Made by a program: the position numbers and the translations under genes | The notes under the pieces: generated by a model | What the model saw: only the letters and a program-made list of their open reading frames with translations | The model's database searches: none | Told to the model about the DNA's origin: nothing | Shown: in pieces, positions 20,597 to 30,019 of the stretch | How the letters are laid out: each line of letters starts with the position of its first letter | Position numbering within the stretch: position 1 is the first letter of the stretch | Origin: Acidobacteriota bacterium | GTDB lineage: Bacteria; Acidobacteriota; Terriglobia; Terriglobales; Acidobacteriaceae | Assembly (NCBI GenBank): GCA_003225175.1 | Contig: QIBA01000057.1 | Coordinates: forward strand, 1 to 64,000 | Direction of reading: 5' to 3' | Length of the DNA stretch: 64,000 bases

Positions 20597-23011
20597 TCAC
20601 TGATGCTGTACAGGAAGCTGCGAGGCCGGAGTGGGTGTGACAGTGGGTAAGCCCTGCGCTTCACCTTCTTCGCTGTACTGCGGCAGCGGACCTTCGAGTG
20701 CGATCGCCAGGACTCCGTCCATGTTGTCCACGAAGTGGAGCTTCATAGCGTTGCGAAGGTTCTCGGGAACTTCCGAGAGATCCTTTTCATTGTCCTTCGG
20801 AAGAATCGCTTCGAAGATCCCGGCGCGGTGCGCTGCGAGCAGTTTCTCCTTGAGCCCACCGATCGGCAGAACTTTGCCTCGTAGAGTGATCTCGCCAGTC
20901 ATCGCGATATCACGTCGCACGGGAATCTTGCTCAATGCGCTCGCAATTGCCGTTGCCATCGTGATGCCTGCCGAGGGGCCATCTTTGGGAATGGCGCCTT
21001 CAGGCACGTGGATGTGAATGTCGATGTTCCGATAGAAGTCGCGTGGCACGCCGAGCCTGTGTGCGCGCGAGCGAATGTACGTGATTGCCGCCTGGGCTGA
21101 CTCTTGCATCACGTCACCGAGCTTGCCGGTCAAAGTTGTCTTACCCTTGCCATCGACGATCGTGACCTCGGTCGAGAGGATCGATCCGCCGACTTCTGTC
21201 CAGGCAAGACCGGTTACCAGGCCGACTTCGCTTTTTTCGTGCGCGAGCATGTCGCGGAATTTCGCCACGCCCAAGAACTCGGAAACAGTCTCCGCGTTGA
21301 CACTTACCGCGTATTCCAGACCTTCCTTCACCACCTTCCGCGCTACCTTGCGGCAGATATTGCCGATTTCGCGCTCCAGATTGCGAACGCCCGCTTCGCG
21401 CGTATAGGAGCGAATGATTTCGGTGATCGCATCGTCGGTGAAGACCAGGTTCGATTCCGTCAAACCGGTAGCGGTTCGCTGTTTGCGGACCAGGTACTGC
21501 TTGGCGATTTCGAGCTTTTCAAGTTCGGTGTAACCATGAAGCCGCAACACTTCCATGCGGTCCTGAAGCGGAGCCGGAATTGTGTGCAGAACGTTGGCAG
21601 TGGCCACGAAGAAAACCTGCGACAGGTCGTATTCGACGTCGAGATAGTGGTCCTGGAACATGAAGTTCTGTTCCGGATCGAGAACTTCGAGGAGCGCTGC
21701 TGACGGGTCGCCGCGGAAGTCAGCAGCCATCTTGTCGATTTCGTCGAGCATGATGACCGGGTTCTTGGTGCCGGCCTTCTTCATCGACTGGATGATCTGT
21801 CCGGGTAGAGCGCCGATGTAGGTGCGGCGATGTCCACGAATCTCGGCTTCGTCGCGTACGCCACCGAGTGAGAGGCGAACGAATTTGCGTCCAGTGGCCT
21901 TCGCGATCGACATGCCCAGCGATGTCTTGCCAACACCAGGAGGTCCGACGAAGCAAAGTATCGAGCCTTTGGGATTCTTTACCAATTGGCGCACTGCGAG
22001 AAATTCGAGGATGCGATCCTTGATTTTTTCCAGCCCATAGTGGTCTTCGTTGAGGATCTTCTCCGCCGACTCGATGTTGCGAATCTCTTTCGATTTCTTG
22101 CGCCACGGTACTGCCAGCAGCCAGTCGAGATAGTTGCGCGAGACAGTCGATTCAGCCGACATCGGAGGCATGGCCTCGAGCTTCTTCAGCTCCTGAAGCG
22201 CCTTTTCATGGACTTCCTTAGGCATGCCGGCGCTGTCGACCTTCTTCTTAAGCTCGTCCCACTCGCTCTTCTCACCGCGGCCTAGTTCTTTCTGGATGGC
22301 CTTAATCTTCTCGTTGAGGTAGTACTCTTTCTGAGCGCGTTCCATCTGCCGCTTTACGCGAGTCTGGATGGTGCGGTCCATGTTCAGCTTTTCGATTTCG
22401 ATTTCCAGAACGTCGGCGACGCGGTTCAGTCTTTCCGCGGGATCGAAGATTTCAAGCAGCTCCTGCTTTTCTTCTATCGACAGCTGCATATTGGCAGCGA
22501 TGACGTCGGTCAGCTTGGAGGGATCCTCCATGCGGACGGCAGCGATCATGGTCTCGTAGTTCAGTGACTGGCAGAGCTTTACGTATTGCTCGAATAATGA
22601 GGTGACACGCTGCATCGCCTGCTCGATAACAGGCGTGGCTTCTACTGTGTACTTGGCTACGCGAACACTTGCATGGAAGAAGCCGTCCGTGTCGACAACC
22701 TGAAGAATCTTGCCGCGTTCCACACCCTCGACGAGGACCTTGATATTCCCGTCGGGAAGCTTAAGACTCTGGACTATGTTGACGATGGTGCCGACCTGAT
22801 AGATCTCATTCGGCTTGGGCTCATCTACGCTGGCGTCGTGCTGCGTAGCGAGAAAGATTTTTCGATCGCCGGCAAGCGCCTCTTCCAGAGCGCGGACACT
22901 CGATTCGCGTCCGACAACGAACGGCGTCATCATATGCGGGAAGATGACGACGTCCCGGATAGGCATCATGGGTAGCTTGCGGGTTTCGAACTTTTCCCTG
23001 GCTTGGGTCAC
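20597..23011 (-). CDS. lon: ATP-dependent protease Lon
   Basis: An 804-residue LonA protease. The N-terminal substrate domain (about 12-205) is followed by a coiled linker, the AAA+ module with Walker [10 protein letters not shown] and Walker [10 protein letters not shown], and the protease domain with the catalytic Ser680 (KDGPSAG) and Lys723 (GGLKEK). It degrades misfolded and regulatory proteins in the cytoplasm. A Pro/Gln-rich C-terminal tail of about 20 residues is additional. It closes the minus-strand proteostasis cluster tig-clpP-clpX-lon, with its own promoter candidate at 23061-23088. Confidence 0.97.
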   Translation of the reverse strand: MTQAREKFETRKLPMMPIRDVVIFPHMMTPFVVGRESSVRALEEALAGDRKIFLATQHDASVDEPKPNEIYQVGTIVNIVQSLKLPDGNIKVLVEGVERGKILQVVDTDGFFHASVRVAKYTVEATPVIEQAMQRVTSLFEQYVKLCQSLNYETMIAAVRMEDPSKLTDVIAANMQLSIEEKQELLEIFDPAERLNRVADVLEIEIEKLNMDRTIQTRVKRQMERAQKEYYLNEKIKAIQKELGRGEKSEWDELKKKVDSAGMPKEVHEKALQELKKLEAMPPMSAESTVSRNYLDWLLAVPWRKKSKEIRNIESAEKILNEDHYGLEKIKDRILEFLAVRQLVKNPKGSILCFVGPPGVGKTSLGMSIAKATGRKFVRLSLGGVRDEAEIRGHRRTYIGALPGQIIQSMKKAGTKNPVIMLDEIDKMAADFRGDPSAALLEVLDPEQNFMFQDHYLDVEYDLSQVFFVATANVLHTIPAPLQDRMEVLRLHGYTELEKLEIAKQYLVRKQRTATGLTESNLVFTDDAITEIIRSYTREAGVRNLEREIGNICRKVARKVVKEGLEYAVSVNAETVSEFLGVAKFRDMLAHEKSEVGLVTGLAWTEVGGSILSTEVTIVDGKGKTTLTGKLGDVMQESAQAAITYIRSRAHRLGVPRDFYRNIDIHIHVPEGAIPKDGPSAGITMATAIASALSKIPVRRDIAMTGEITLRGKVLPIGGLKEKLLAAHRAGIFEAILPKDNEKDLSEVPENLRNAMKLHFVDNMDGVLAIALEGPLPQYSEEGEAQGLPTVTPTPASQLPVQHQ

Positions 23012-23060
23012 TCGGTCCCCTCGTACTCCTAAAAACTTGGCGTGTAAGCCTAGAACCTAG

Positions 23061-23088
23061 CTTATACAACTGATGCTGGAATCGCCAA
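23061..23088 (-). promoter_or_regulatory. Candidate sigma-70-type promoter of lon
   Basis: On the minus strand TTGGCG (-35), a 16-base spacer and TATAAG (-10) lie 50 bases before the lon start. An imperfect palindrome, TAAGCTAG-GTT-CTAGGCTTA (23045-23064), overlaps the -10 and the expected start of transcription and could be an operator. Inferred from spacing and similarity only. Confidence 0.5.
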
Positions 23089-23131
23089 TTTTCTTCAACT
23101 CACCCTGCCAAATCAAGCTCTGAGACGCTCC

Positions 23132-24406
23132 TTACCCAGCTTTTTCCATCATTGGGATGGATACATCACGTTTTTCCACCATTTCGCGGCTTACCTCGAA
23201 TTCCTTAAGCCGCTTCTGGCTGGGGAGGTGGTACATCAGGTCCAACATCAGATCCTCGAGAATCATGCGCAATCCGCGGGCGCCTACCTTTCTCTGCAGC
23301 GCTTCGCGGGCCACGGCGCGGGTCGCATCGTCGCTGAACTTGAGCCGAACATTCTCGAACTCAAACAGCCGTTGGTATTGCTTGATGATGGCGTTGCGCG
23401 GCTTGGTGAGGATCTCGACCAGCGCATTCTCGTCCAACTCGTCGAGTACTCCTACGACTGGCAGTCTGCCGACAAATTCAGGGATCAACCCAAACTTAAT
23501 CAGGTCCGTGGGTTCAACCTTGCCAAGCATCTCGGTGTCCCGTTTGGGAATGGCTGGAACCGGCGCTTCGCCCTCCTTCGGCTCAGCCTTGAAGCCGAGC
23601 GCCTTCTTCCCGATTCGTCGTCCGATTACCTTTTCCAAGCCGACGAAAGCGCCGCCGCAAATAAACAGGATATTGGTGGTATCAACGGGCGTGAATTCCT
23701 GATGCGGATGCTTGCGTCCACCTTGCGGCGGAACATTCGCGACCGTCCCTTCGAGAATCTTCAGAAGAGCCTGCTGCACGCCCTCGCCGGACACATCACG
23801 AGTGATGGATGGGTTCTCGTCCTTACGACCGATCTTGTCGATTTCGTCGATGTAGATGATTCCGGTCTGTGCGCGTCCTACATCACCGTCTGCAGCCTGG
23901 AGCAGCTTGAGGATGATGTTCTCGACGTCCTCACCCACGTAGCCGGCTTCAGTGAGCGTCGTCGCGTCAACGATCGCGAACGGCACATCGAGCATCTTGG
24001 CCAGAGTCTGCGCCAGCAGAGTCTTGCCGCTGCCGGTGGGGCCGATCAGCATGATGTTCGACTTCGTGAGCTCCACTTCACCATTACGATTGCGGTTCAT
24101 GTGGATTCGCTTGTAGTGGTTGTAAACCGCTACGGCGAGCTTTTTCTTGGTCTGGTCCTGGCCGATTACGTATTCGTCGAGGAAGGTCTTCACCTCGGCA
24201 GGCTTGGGCAGATGATTGGGAGCAGCAGCGGAATGCGTCTCGGTGCGGTCGTCCTCAAGAATTGAATTGCAGACCGCAACGCATTCGTCGCAGATGTAAG
24301 CACGCGGATAATCACTTGGTGAGGAGATCAGCTTGGCGACTGCGTCCTGAGACTTGTGGCAGAACGAACAACGTAGGCTATCTTCAGATCCGGAACGCGT
24401 TTTCAC
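23132..24406 (-). CDS. clpX: ClpXP unfoldase subunit ClpX
   Basis: A 424-residue AAA+ unfoldase. The N-terminal zinc-binding domain has Cys13, Cys16, Cys39 and Cys42. Walker A is GPTGSGKT (122-129), Walker B is IIYIDEIDK, and the IGF-type ClpP loop and sensor motifs lie in the expected order. It feeds tagged or folded substrates to ClpP. The GTG start follows AGGAG. The leader contains a duplicated 12-base element (24418-24445). The gap to clpP is 272 bp, so clpX may have its own promoter. Confidence 0.97.
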   Translation of the reverse strand: MKTRSGSEDSLRCSFCHKSQDAVAKLISSPSDYPRAYICDECVAVCNSILEDDRTETHSAAAPNHLPKPAEVKTFLDEYVIGQDQTKKKLAVAVYNHYKRIHMNRNRNGEVELTKSNIMLIGPTGSGKTLLAQTLAKMLDVPFAIVDATTLTEAGYVGEDVENIILKLLQAADGDVGRAQTGIIYIDEIDKIGRKDENPSITRDVSGEGVQQALLKILEGTVANVPPQGGRKHPHQEFTPVDTTNILFICGGAFVGLEKVIGRRIGKKALGFKAEPKEGEAPVPAIPKRDTEMLGKVEPTDLIKFGLIPEFVGRLPVVGVLDELDENALVEILTKPRNAIIKQYQRLFEFENVRLKFSDDATRAVAREALQRKVGARGLRMILEDLMLDLMYHLPSQKRLKEFEVSREMVEKRDVSIPMMEKAG

Positions 24407-24417
24407 GATGTACTCCT

Positions 24418-24445
24418 GTCTACCCTAACCAATGTCTACCCTAAC
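24418..24445 (-). repeat. Tandem 12-bp repeat in the clpX leader
   Basis: GTCTACCCTAAC occurs at 24418-24429 and again at 24434-24445, a 16-base period, immediately upstream of the clpX ribosome binding site. It could be an operator or a translational control site. I recognise no known heat-shock element (CIRCE, HspR or CtsR) in it. Confidence 0.5.
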
Positions 24446-24490
24446 AACTGCGACCGATCAATACTGCGAAGCACCGATTACCTTCGGACT

Positions 24491-24511
24491 AGAGCGTTCG
24501 AAGCACGCTCT
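24491..24511. other. Hairpin between clpP and clpX
   Basis: AGAGCGT and ACGCTCT form a 7-bp stem around TCGAAGC. It lies in the 272-bp gap between the clpP stop and the clpX start. No T-tract follows on the minus strand, so attenuation is only a possibility. Confidence 0.35.
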
Positions 24512-24678
24512 TCCACGAGCAAACTAAGCTGGGGGACGTGGAGTTCTTATCGCGCTGCCCACATTCTAACGTTATTCAAGTGCAAAAGGGTTCACCACAG
24601 CGGTTCCTTAGTAACGAATGCCTGTGACTTTTGTGCAATACACGTAAGAAACCCAAAACCCCCGCAACACCTGCAGCA

Positions 24679-25272
24679 CTACTTGTGCTTGTAGATGATG
24701 TCGTCGACGATTCCGTAATCCTTGCTCTGCTGCGCGTTCATGATGAAGTCGCGCTCTACGTCTTTTTCAACTCTGTCCAGCTTCTGGCCCGTGTGCTTCG
24801 CCATGATGTTGTTCATGATCTCGCGCATGCGCAGAATCTCGCGCGCGTGAATGTCGATGTCTGTCGCCTGACCAGAGATGCCGCCGCCCATGATGTGAGG
24901 CTGATGGATCAGGATGCGAGAGTTCGGCAGCGCGAAGCGCTTCTTCCCGGTGCCGGCCGCGAGCAGCACGGCAGCCATGCTGGCGGCTTGTCCGATACAG
25001 ATGGTCATGATGTCGTTTTTGACGAATTGCATGGTGTCATAGATCGCCATCCCTGATGTGATCGAACCTCCGGGCGAGTTGATGTAAAGCTGAATGTCCT
25101 TCTCTGGATCCTCTGCGGCGAGAAATAGCATTTGTGCGATGACGAGGTTAGCGATTGTGTCGTCGATGGGCGTACCAATGAACACGATGTTGTCCCGGAG
25201 CAGGCGCGAGAAGATGTCATAGGCGCGCTCTCCGCGGCTGGTTTGCTCTACTACCATTGGAACCAGGGCCAT
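24679..25272 (-). CDS. clpP: ATP-dependent Clp protease proteolytic subunit ClpP
   Basis: A 197-residue serine protease. The triad is visible as Ser98 (GQAASMA), His123 (RILIHQPH) and an Asp near 171. SPGGSITSG forms the oxyanion region. The ATG at 25272 has AAGGA 9 bases upstream and gives the usual length; an in-frame ATG at 25302 would add 10 residues and has no ribosome binding site. It lies 102 bp downstream of tig. Confidence 0.97.
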   Translation of the reverse strand: MALVPMVVEQTSRGERAYDIFSRLLRDNIVFIGTPIDDTIANLVIAQMLFLAAEDPEKDIQLYINSPGGSITSGMAIYDTMQFVKNDIMTICIGQAASMAAVLLAAGTGKKRFALPNSRILIHQPHIMGGGISGQATDIDIHAREILRMREIMNNIMAKHTGQKLDRVEKDVERDFIMNAQQSKDYGIVDDIIYKHK

Positions 25273-25374
25273 TGCAGGTAATCCTTTCTTCAGTCCATAC
25301 ATCTGCGCCCGGAACTGGTGTCCGGGCGGGGTTTTCTGTCTGTCTGCTTCATCTTTAACTTCAAACTTGAAGCG

Positions 25375-26778
25375 TCAGGCAGAGCGTTGATACAGAAAGT
25401 CGAGAGTTTTTTCGTTGCGGATGCGCTCGCGCATGCGTTCAAGCGCGCCGTCGTCAGCCAGCTTCTTGCGCACTGCTTCCAGCGGCTGGCGCGACTGCTG
25501 AGCGAAGCGTTCTACTTCGAGATCGAGATCGGCGTCGCTGGCCTGAATATTCTCCTTGGCTGCGATCTTCTCAAGGATCAAAGAAGCCTTCACCTCGCGC
25601 AGAGCTGCTTCGCGCTGTGCCTGACGCAAGCGGCCGAAATCCATCTTCCGCATGTCCTCGGGGCGCATTCCCTGGGCAGCCAAGGCGCGGAAGCCGCGCT
25701 CCAGACGCGCAGTCACTTGTTGATCGATCAGTGATTCGGGAACCGGAAAATTATTGCGGGTTACCAGCTCTTGCACCAGCTTGTCTTTGGCTGTGTGCTC
25801 GATTTCGTGCCGCTTCTGTGCTTCAAGCTGCTCTCGAATCTTTGTACGTAGATCCTCGAGGCTTTTGAAATCCCCAAGCTCCTTGGCAAAGTCATCGTTC
25901 AATTCGGGAATTTGCTTCTTCTTAATTCCCTTGATCTGGACTTTGTATTCCAGAGTCTTGCCTGCTAGACGCTTGTCTTGCGCGTCTTCGGGATAGGTGA
26001 TGATGAATATGCGTTCTTGTCCCGCCTTCGCAGCACGAAGGTTCTCGCTAAATTCGCGCATCGTGTTGGCGCCCCCGATGTCGATGAGCACATCGTCCAT
26101 GTGGACTGGCTGTGAGCCAGTGGGTTTTGGCTCTTGGTTTCCAGAGCTGACTGGATTCCCCGACGGATCTACTAAACCGTACTCCTGTTTTTCGATCGGC
26201 GTACCCGTGAAACTGGCTTGGGCGAAATCGCCATCTTGAAGACCGCGATCTTCTTCTACCGAGTTGTACGTAGCCTGGTTCTCGCGAAGAGACTGTAATT
26301 CCCGCTCGACTTCATCCTCACTCACTGAAACGTCGCCTTTTTCCGAGCGCAAGTCTGAATAGGGAGCGACGTCGATCTCCGGCATGATCTCGAAGACTGC
26401 TTTGAAGCGCAGGGGCTCGCCATCTTCAAAATGAAAATCTGTGATTCTCGGCTGAGATATCGGCGCGAAGCCCCGTTTTTGAACCTCTTCACGAAAGTAC
26501 TTGGGGACCAGCGACTCGACGACTTCCTGCTTCAGCTCGTCGGCAAAGCGGCGGCGAACCAGACTTGCCGGAGTCTTGCCGCGCCGAAAGCCCGGTACGC
26601 GAGCCATCTTTTGGTAGCGGGCAACAAACGTCTCGAGTTCGCGAGAGACAGTCTCGGCAGGAATTTCAACCGCGAGCTCGCGCTCGCACTCGCCTAAGGG
26701 ACGCGGTTCATGCGTGTTCTGGTGGTCGTGAGTTTCGCCTGTGCGTTGTTCCGTCGTCGTGGTCTCTGTTTCTGTCAA
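25375..26778 (-). CDS. tig: Trigger factor
   Basis: A 467-residue ribosome-associated chaperone. The ribosome-binding domain (about 30-150) carries a variant signature, VPGFRRGKTP, followed by an FKBP-like peptidyl-prolyl isomerase domain (about 195-285) and the helical chaperone domain. Residues 1-25 are a Thr/Glu-rich extension not usual in the family. The isomerase domain has an inserted polar loop (about 215-235, rich in Pro, Gly and Ser). It is the first gene of the tig-clpP-clpX-lon cluster, with a well-spaced promoter at 26850-26878. Confidence 0.95.
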   Translation of the reverse strand: MTETETTTTEQRTGETHDHQNTHEPRPLGECERELAVEIPAETVSRELETFVARYQKMARVPGFRRGKTPASLVRRRFADELKQEVVESLVPKYFREEVQKRGFAPISQPRITDFHFEDGEPLRFKAVFEIMPEIDVAPYSDLRSEKGDVSVSEDEVERELQSLRENQATYNSVEEDRGLQDGDFAQASFTGTPIEKQEYGLVDPSGNPVSSGNQEPKPTGSQPVHMDDVLIDIGGANTMREFSENLRAAKAGQERIFIITYPEDAQDKRLAGKTLEYKVQIKGIKKKQIPELNDDFAKELGDFKSLEDLRTKIREQLEAQKRHEIEHTAKDKLVQELVTRNNFPVPESLIDQQVTARLERGFRALAAQGMRPEDMRKMDFGRLRQAQREAALREVKASLILEKIAAKENIQASDADLDLEVERFAQQSRQPLEAVRKKLADDGALERMRERIRNEKTLDFLYQRSA

Positions 26779-26849
26779 TTTTGCGTGTTCCTGGCGCTTT
26801 CAGGTGGCCGCAGCAGCATATGAAGCCCAGCAACCACGGCCGAACTCCA

Positions 26850-26878
26850 AGTGTAAGACCCGCGAACAATGCGGTCAA
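26850..26878 (-). promoter_or_regulatory. Candidate sigma-70-type promoter of tig
   Basis: On the minus strand TTGACC, a 17-base spacer and TACACT sit 72 bases upstream of the tig start. The spacing is ideal and both hexamers are close to consensus. It overlaps the possible 5' extension of the divergent kinase gene, which favours a later start for that gene. Confidence 0.6.
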
Positions 26879-26942
26879 ACTAGCTTCGAAGTTGCGCAGC
26901 TACGAAGCTGCGGAGCTTGAGAAACAGGAGCTATCTTGGAGC

Positions 26943-27482
26943 ATGCTGATCCTCATGGTTGGCCTGCCTGGAACAGGCAAAAGCACGCTGTCCCACGCCT
27001 TAGTCGAGCGCTTCGGTGGATTCGTCCTCGATAAGGACGTGATCCGGCCAGCTCTTTTCGGTCCGTCCCAAATTGAATATACCGTTGAGCAGGACGATTT
27101 CTGCCAGCAGGTGATGCTCGAGACGGCCGAGTATCTGCTCAAGCGGAAGCCGAAACTTCGAGTGTTCCTAGACGGCCGGCCGTTCTCGCGGGCGTATCAA
27201 CGCGAGAGTGTGCATCAAGCGGCTAAGAAGATCGGCACGCCTTTGGCCGTGGTCGAGTGTGTCGCCAGTACGGAAACTGCTCTGGCTCGAATCCGGCGCG
27301 ACCTGGAATCAGGAAGCCATCTCGCTGCCAACCGAACGCCAGAGCTTTATCACGATAAAAGGCGCGATTTCGAGCGTGAACCGGTTCGTGCTCCAAGGCT
27401 GACAGTCAGCTCAGACCACGATCTGGAAAGGTCGATTGTTGAAGTTGAACGCTATCTCAATCAGCTGATCGAGAGGCCCTGA
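26943..27482 (+). CDS. P-loop (zeta-toxin/kinase-like) ATPase
   Basis: A 179-residue P-loop protein with Walker A GLPGTGKST at residues of about 7-15 and the DKDVIRPALF stretch typical of small AAA-type kinases that phosphorylate sugars, nucleosides or peptidoglycan precursors. FLDGRPFSR and a lid RIRRDLESGSH follow. An in-frame ATG at 26820 would add 41 residues of no visible homology and overlap the tig promoter, so the later start is preferred, with CAGGAG 12 bases upstream. The substrate is unknown and no antitoxin neighbour is seen. Confidence 0.75.
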   Translation: MLILMVGLPGTGKSTLSHALVERFGGFVLDKDVIRPALFGPSQIEYTVEQDDFCQQVMLETAEYLLKRKPKLRVFLDGRPFSRAYQRESVHQAAKKIGTPLAVVECVASTETALARIRRDLESGSHLAANRTPELYHDKRRDFEREPVRAPRLTVSSDHDLERSIVEVERYLNQLIERP

Positions 27483-27590
27483 TAACGGCGAGTTGATCGA
27501 TCCCGGTGTTGGCATTACGGCTAACTAGTTACTTCGATTACTTAGGTAAGCTTTACTCCACTATGGTAGCAGGGCCATACTGCGCGGACG

Positions 27591-28430
27591 ATGTCCAGAC
27601 GCCGAGAAAAGCGAAATTCTCTTGCCCTGCCAGTGCGCGCTCTGGGCATAGATGCCAGCGGGAACGACCGGCGCTACGTGGTTTGTACGCTTGATCTTAG
27701 CGCCAAGGGCGCCCGTGTGATCGGACTCCCGGAAGTCCAGGTAGGCCAGGAGATCATTCTCGAACATAAGAGGAACCGCGTCCGGTTTCAGGCGGTGTGG
27801 GTAGGTGAACCGGGAACGGCGCGCCAAGGACAGGTAGGCCTGCATTCGCTCGACCCAGACAAGAAGCTGGCCGACATCGATGAGTTCATCGCCGACGACT
27901 ACGTAGATAATTGGTCCCCTGCGGCGTTGACACCCGCCGAAATTACAGCCGATCGACGTCAGGTTCAGCGATTCGATTGCGATCGCAGCGTCGAGTACTG
28001 GACCGATGGCAGCAATCCCGTTACGGCCCGACTGGACAACATCAGCCTCACAGGCTGCTTTGTGAACACGCAATTTCCACTACCTCGTCGCACGCGACTG
28101 CACATGACGCTTTCTCTTTACGGGATGAAGATCGCCGCCAAAGGAGAGGTTCGGGTAGCAGGGAATGGGGAAGGCATGGGAATCATGTTCACCTCTCTAG
28201 AACGTGACAGCGAAATTCGGTTGAAGAAAGCTGTTCAACGTCTGAAGCAGAGTAGCCAACCGGCGGATTGCGGCTGGAATGCTGCTCCTGAGCGCAGCAT
28301 GAACGAACACATCCTTGATCTCGTTCGTGCCTGGTTCGACCGGAATCTGACAATGTCGTGGGACGACTTCTTTGATATTCAAGTTCGCACCAAAGGCAAT
28401 CTCCTGAATGTCGGTCCAGATCGAGAGTAA
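27591..28430 (+). CDS. Tandem PilZ-domain protein
   Basis: A 279-residue soluble protein with two PilZ domains. Domain one (about 1-100) has an N-terminal Arg cluster (RRREKR) and DLSAKG; domain two (about 120-225) has RRQVQR, then NISLTG. RxxxR and (D/N)xSxxG are the cyclic-di-GMP contacts of PilZ domains, and both copies look complete enough to bind. The last 50 residues are a separate helical segment. No flagellar, pilus or cellulose gene lies nearby, so the output is unknown. Confidence 0.8.
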   Translation: MSRRREKRNSLALPVRALGIDASGNDRRYVVCTLDLSAKGARVIGLPEVQVGQEIILEHKRNRVRFQAVWVGEPGTARQGQVGLHSLDPDKKLADIDEFIADDYVDNWSPAALTPAEITADRRQVQRFDCDRSVEYWTDGSNPVTARLDNISLTGCFVNTQFPLPRRTRLHMTLSLYGMKIAAKGEVRVAGNGEGMGIMFTSLERDSEIRLKKAVQRLKQSSQPADCGWNAAPERSMNEHILDLVRAWFDRNLTMSWDDFFDIQVRTKGNLLNVGPDRE

Positions 28431-28532
28431 ATTTTCGAGTCCTCGAGTCCCAACCCAACCGTTCTTCACAAAAATCGCTCGCAGCTAGCTCACTCGTAAC
28501 GACGCGGTGTATATTGCCGTGCCGAGGTGCAG

Positions 28533-28739
28533 ATGATGCGAGCCGACCGTGTAGAAGCCTCCTGGGATAGCGAGAAGAAAAAATGGCTGGTGCGAATTCA
28601 GGCTGGTGAAGAAGTCATTCGTCGTTATTGCGACGCGCCGAAAGATGCCGACGAACAAAGGATCCGTGCAGCCGCCCAGAAGACGCTTGTTGATGACGGC
28701 TACGAATCGAATGGTGTTCAGGTGGCGATAAAGCGGTAG
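28533..28739 (+). CDS. Small conserved-looking hypothetical protein
   Basis: A 68-residue protein, mixed alpha/beta and highly charged, with a WDSEKKKWLVRI strand pair and a helix rich in Ala, Arg and Asp. GAGG lies 5 bases before the ATG at 28533. It is 10 bp from the following gene, so it looks part of an operon with it. No family recognised. Confidence 0.55.
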   Translation: MMRADRVEASWDSEKKKWLVRIQAGEEVIRRYCDAPKDADEQRIRAAAQKTLVDDGYESNGVQVAIKR

Positions 28740-28749
28740 CTCCGGCCCT

Positions 28750-29052
28750 GTGATCTACATCGTTTGGGAATTCACCGTTCCCCGCGATCATCTCGCGGCT
28801 TTTGAGCGCGCTTACGGCGGCGAGGGTCTCTGGGTTGGCCTCTTCCGCCGCGATCCTGCCTATCGCGAAACAATCCTCGTCAAAGACAGCGCACAATCCG
28901 GACGCTATCTGACCATCGACGTGTGGGAAGATAAGGATTCCTATCTGGGCTTCAAGGATCGATTTGCTAACGATTACGAGAAAATCGATAAAGAATGCGA
29001 GAGGCTCACGAGCGCAGAGCGTCAAATCGGCACCTTTGAACGGCTCCCATGA
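28750..29052 (+). CDS. Antibiotic-biosynthesis-monooxygenase-fold (ABM) small protein
   Basis: A 100-residue protein that looks like a dimeric alpha/beta-barrel domain of the ABM superfamily: an opening MIYIVWEFTVP strand, a FERAYG helix, a RYLTIDVWED strand and an FKDRFANDYEKI helix. Such domains serve as heme-degrading or quinol oxygenases or unknown accessory proteins. The GTG start is 10 bp after the small gene; its end overlaps the start region of the glycosylase gene. No catalytic residue can be assigned. Confidence 0.7.
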   Translation: MIYIVWEFTVPRDHLAAFERAYGGEGLWVGLFRRDPAYRETILVKDSAQSGRYLTIDVWEDKDSYLGFKDRFANDYEKIDKECERLTSAERQIGTFERLP

Positions 29053-29818
29053 ACCTTCACTCACAGTCATCAACTCGTCCATCGCTGAATTGAATCGAGC
29101 GGTCGTCAACTGCACGCTTTGTCCGCGGCTGGTTGCATACCGTGAAGAAATTGGACGCGTCAAACGGCGCGCCTACATGGACTGGGAGTACTGGGCTAAG
29201 CCGGTGCCCGGATTTGGTGATCGAGAGGCACGCGTGCTCATTCTTGGACTCGCACCTGGAGCGCATGGCTCGAATCGGACGGGGCGTCCATTTACGGGCG
29301 ATGGCTCGGGGGATTTCATGTACCCGGTGCTCCATGAAACCGGATTCGCCTCGCAGCCGATTGCAATCAGCCGCGATGATGGTATGAGCTTGACCGGTGC
29401 CTATATCACAGCCGCCGTGCGCTGCGCACCCCCTGCGAACAAGCCCACCCCAGAAGAGATTGCCAATTGTGCCCATTTTCTGGATGCAGAGATCGCCCTG
29501 CTTCCAAACGTCAAAATAGTGATTGCTCTAGGCAAGATCGGTTTCGACGCCTACCTCAATTACCTCCGTCGGACCGGAATCATCACCTCACGAGCGCCAT
29601 ACCAGTTTCGGCATGGCGCCGAGTACCGCATGCCGGACGGCATTGTGCTGCTGGGGACGTATCATCCCTCCCTGCAAAATACCAATACGGGCAAGCTTAC
29701 GGCGGAGATGTTCCGGCGAATCTTCGAACGGGCTCGACTTCTTGCGAAGAAAATTGAACACGGAGGACACGGGGGCAATGAGGAAAAACAGATTCGGAGG
29801 CTAGGCGGGATTGAATGA
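29036..29818 (+). CDS. Uracil-DNA glycosylase, family 5 (UdgB)-like
   Basis: About 260 residues. CTLCPRL and later cysteines fit the [4Fe-4S] cluster of family 4/5 glycosylases. Motif A is GLAPGAHGSNRTGRPFTGD, where the absence of a catalytic Asp/Asn is the hallmark of family 5, and motif B is a GTYHPSLQN stretch. It excises uracil and probably deaminated purines from DNA. The start is uncertain: a TTG at 29036 is chosen, and an ATG at 28964 would overlap the previous gene by 89 bp. The last 20 residues are encoded by an intergenic repeat arm (29753-29788), so the C-terminus is probably a late extension. Confidence 0.8.
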   Translation: MNGSHEPSLTVINSSIAELNRAVVNCTLCPRLVAYREEIGRVKRRAYMDWEYWAKPVPGFGDREARVLILGLAPGAHGSNRTGRPFTGDGSGDFMYPVLHETGFASQPIAISRDDGMSLTGAYITAAVRCAPPANKPTPEEIANCAHFLDAEIALLPNVKIVIALGKIGFDAYLNYLRRTGIITSRAPYQFRHGAEYRMPDGIVLLGTYHPSLQNTNTGKLTAEMFRRIFERARLLAKKIEHGGHGGNEEKQIRRLGGIE

Positions 29819-29931
29819 CAGATTCGAGGCGTGATGATTCAGAAGATGGAGCAGAGTGGACTCCTCCAATCTGTGCGAGCTCTGCCGTTTGATTTTTTCC
29901 TTAGTCGCCCTCCGTGTCCTTCGTTTTCAAT
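29753..29931. repeat. Long imperfect inverted repeat of the CACGGAGG type
   Basis: The left arm (29753-29788, starting ATTGAACACGGAGGACACGG) and the right arm (29893-29931, reading TTTTTTCC to TTTTCAAT) are reverse complements with a few mismatches and a short indel. The left arm lies inside the end of the glycosylase gene. Related degenerate copies follow aspS and mutL. This type of CACGGAG / CTCCGTG intergenic repeat is widespread in Acidobacteria and some other phyla; its role is unknown. Confidence 0.7.
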
Positions 29932-30019
29932 CCCGGCAATAAACGAATTGTTGGGTTCATCCAAAGCATCTGAATATAATGTGATGTTTCTGCGGCCCCA
30001 ATCTCGGTAAGGAGCATTC

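Noticed and set aside
23228-24265. 345-codon plus-strand frame opposite clpX
   Set aside because: A shadow of the conserved clpX sequence; composition reflects the codon bias of the other strand.
26820-26942. Earlier start of the P-loop kinase
   Set aside because: The extension overlaps the tig promoter and shows no conserved features; it remains possible.
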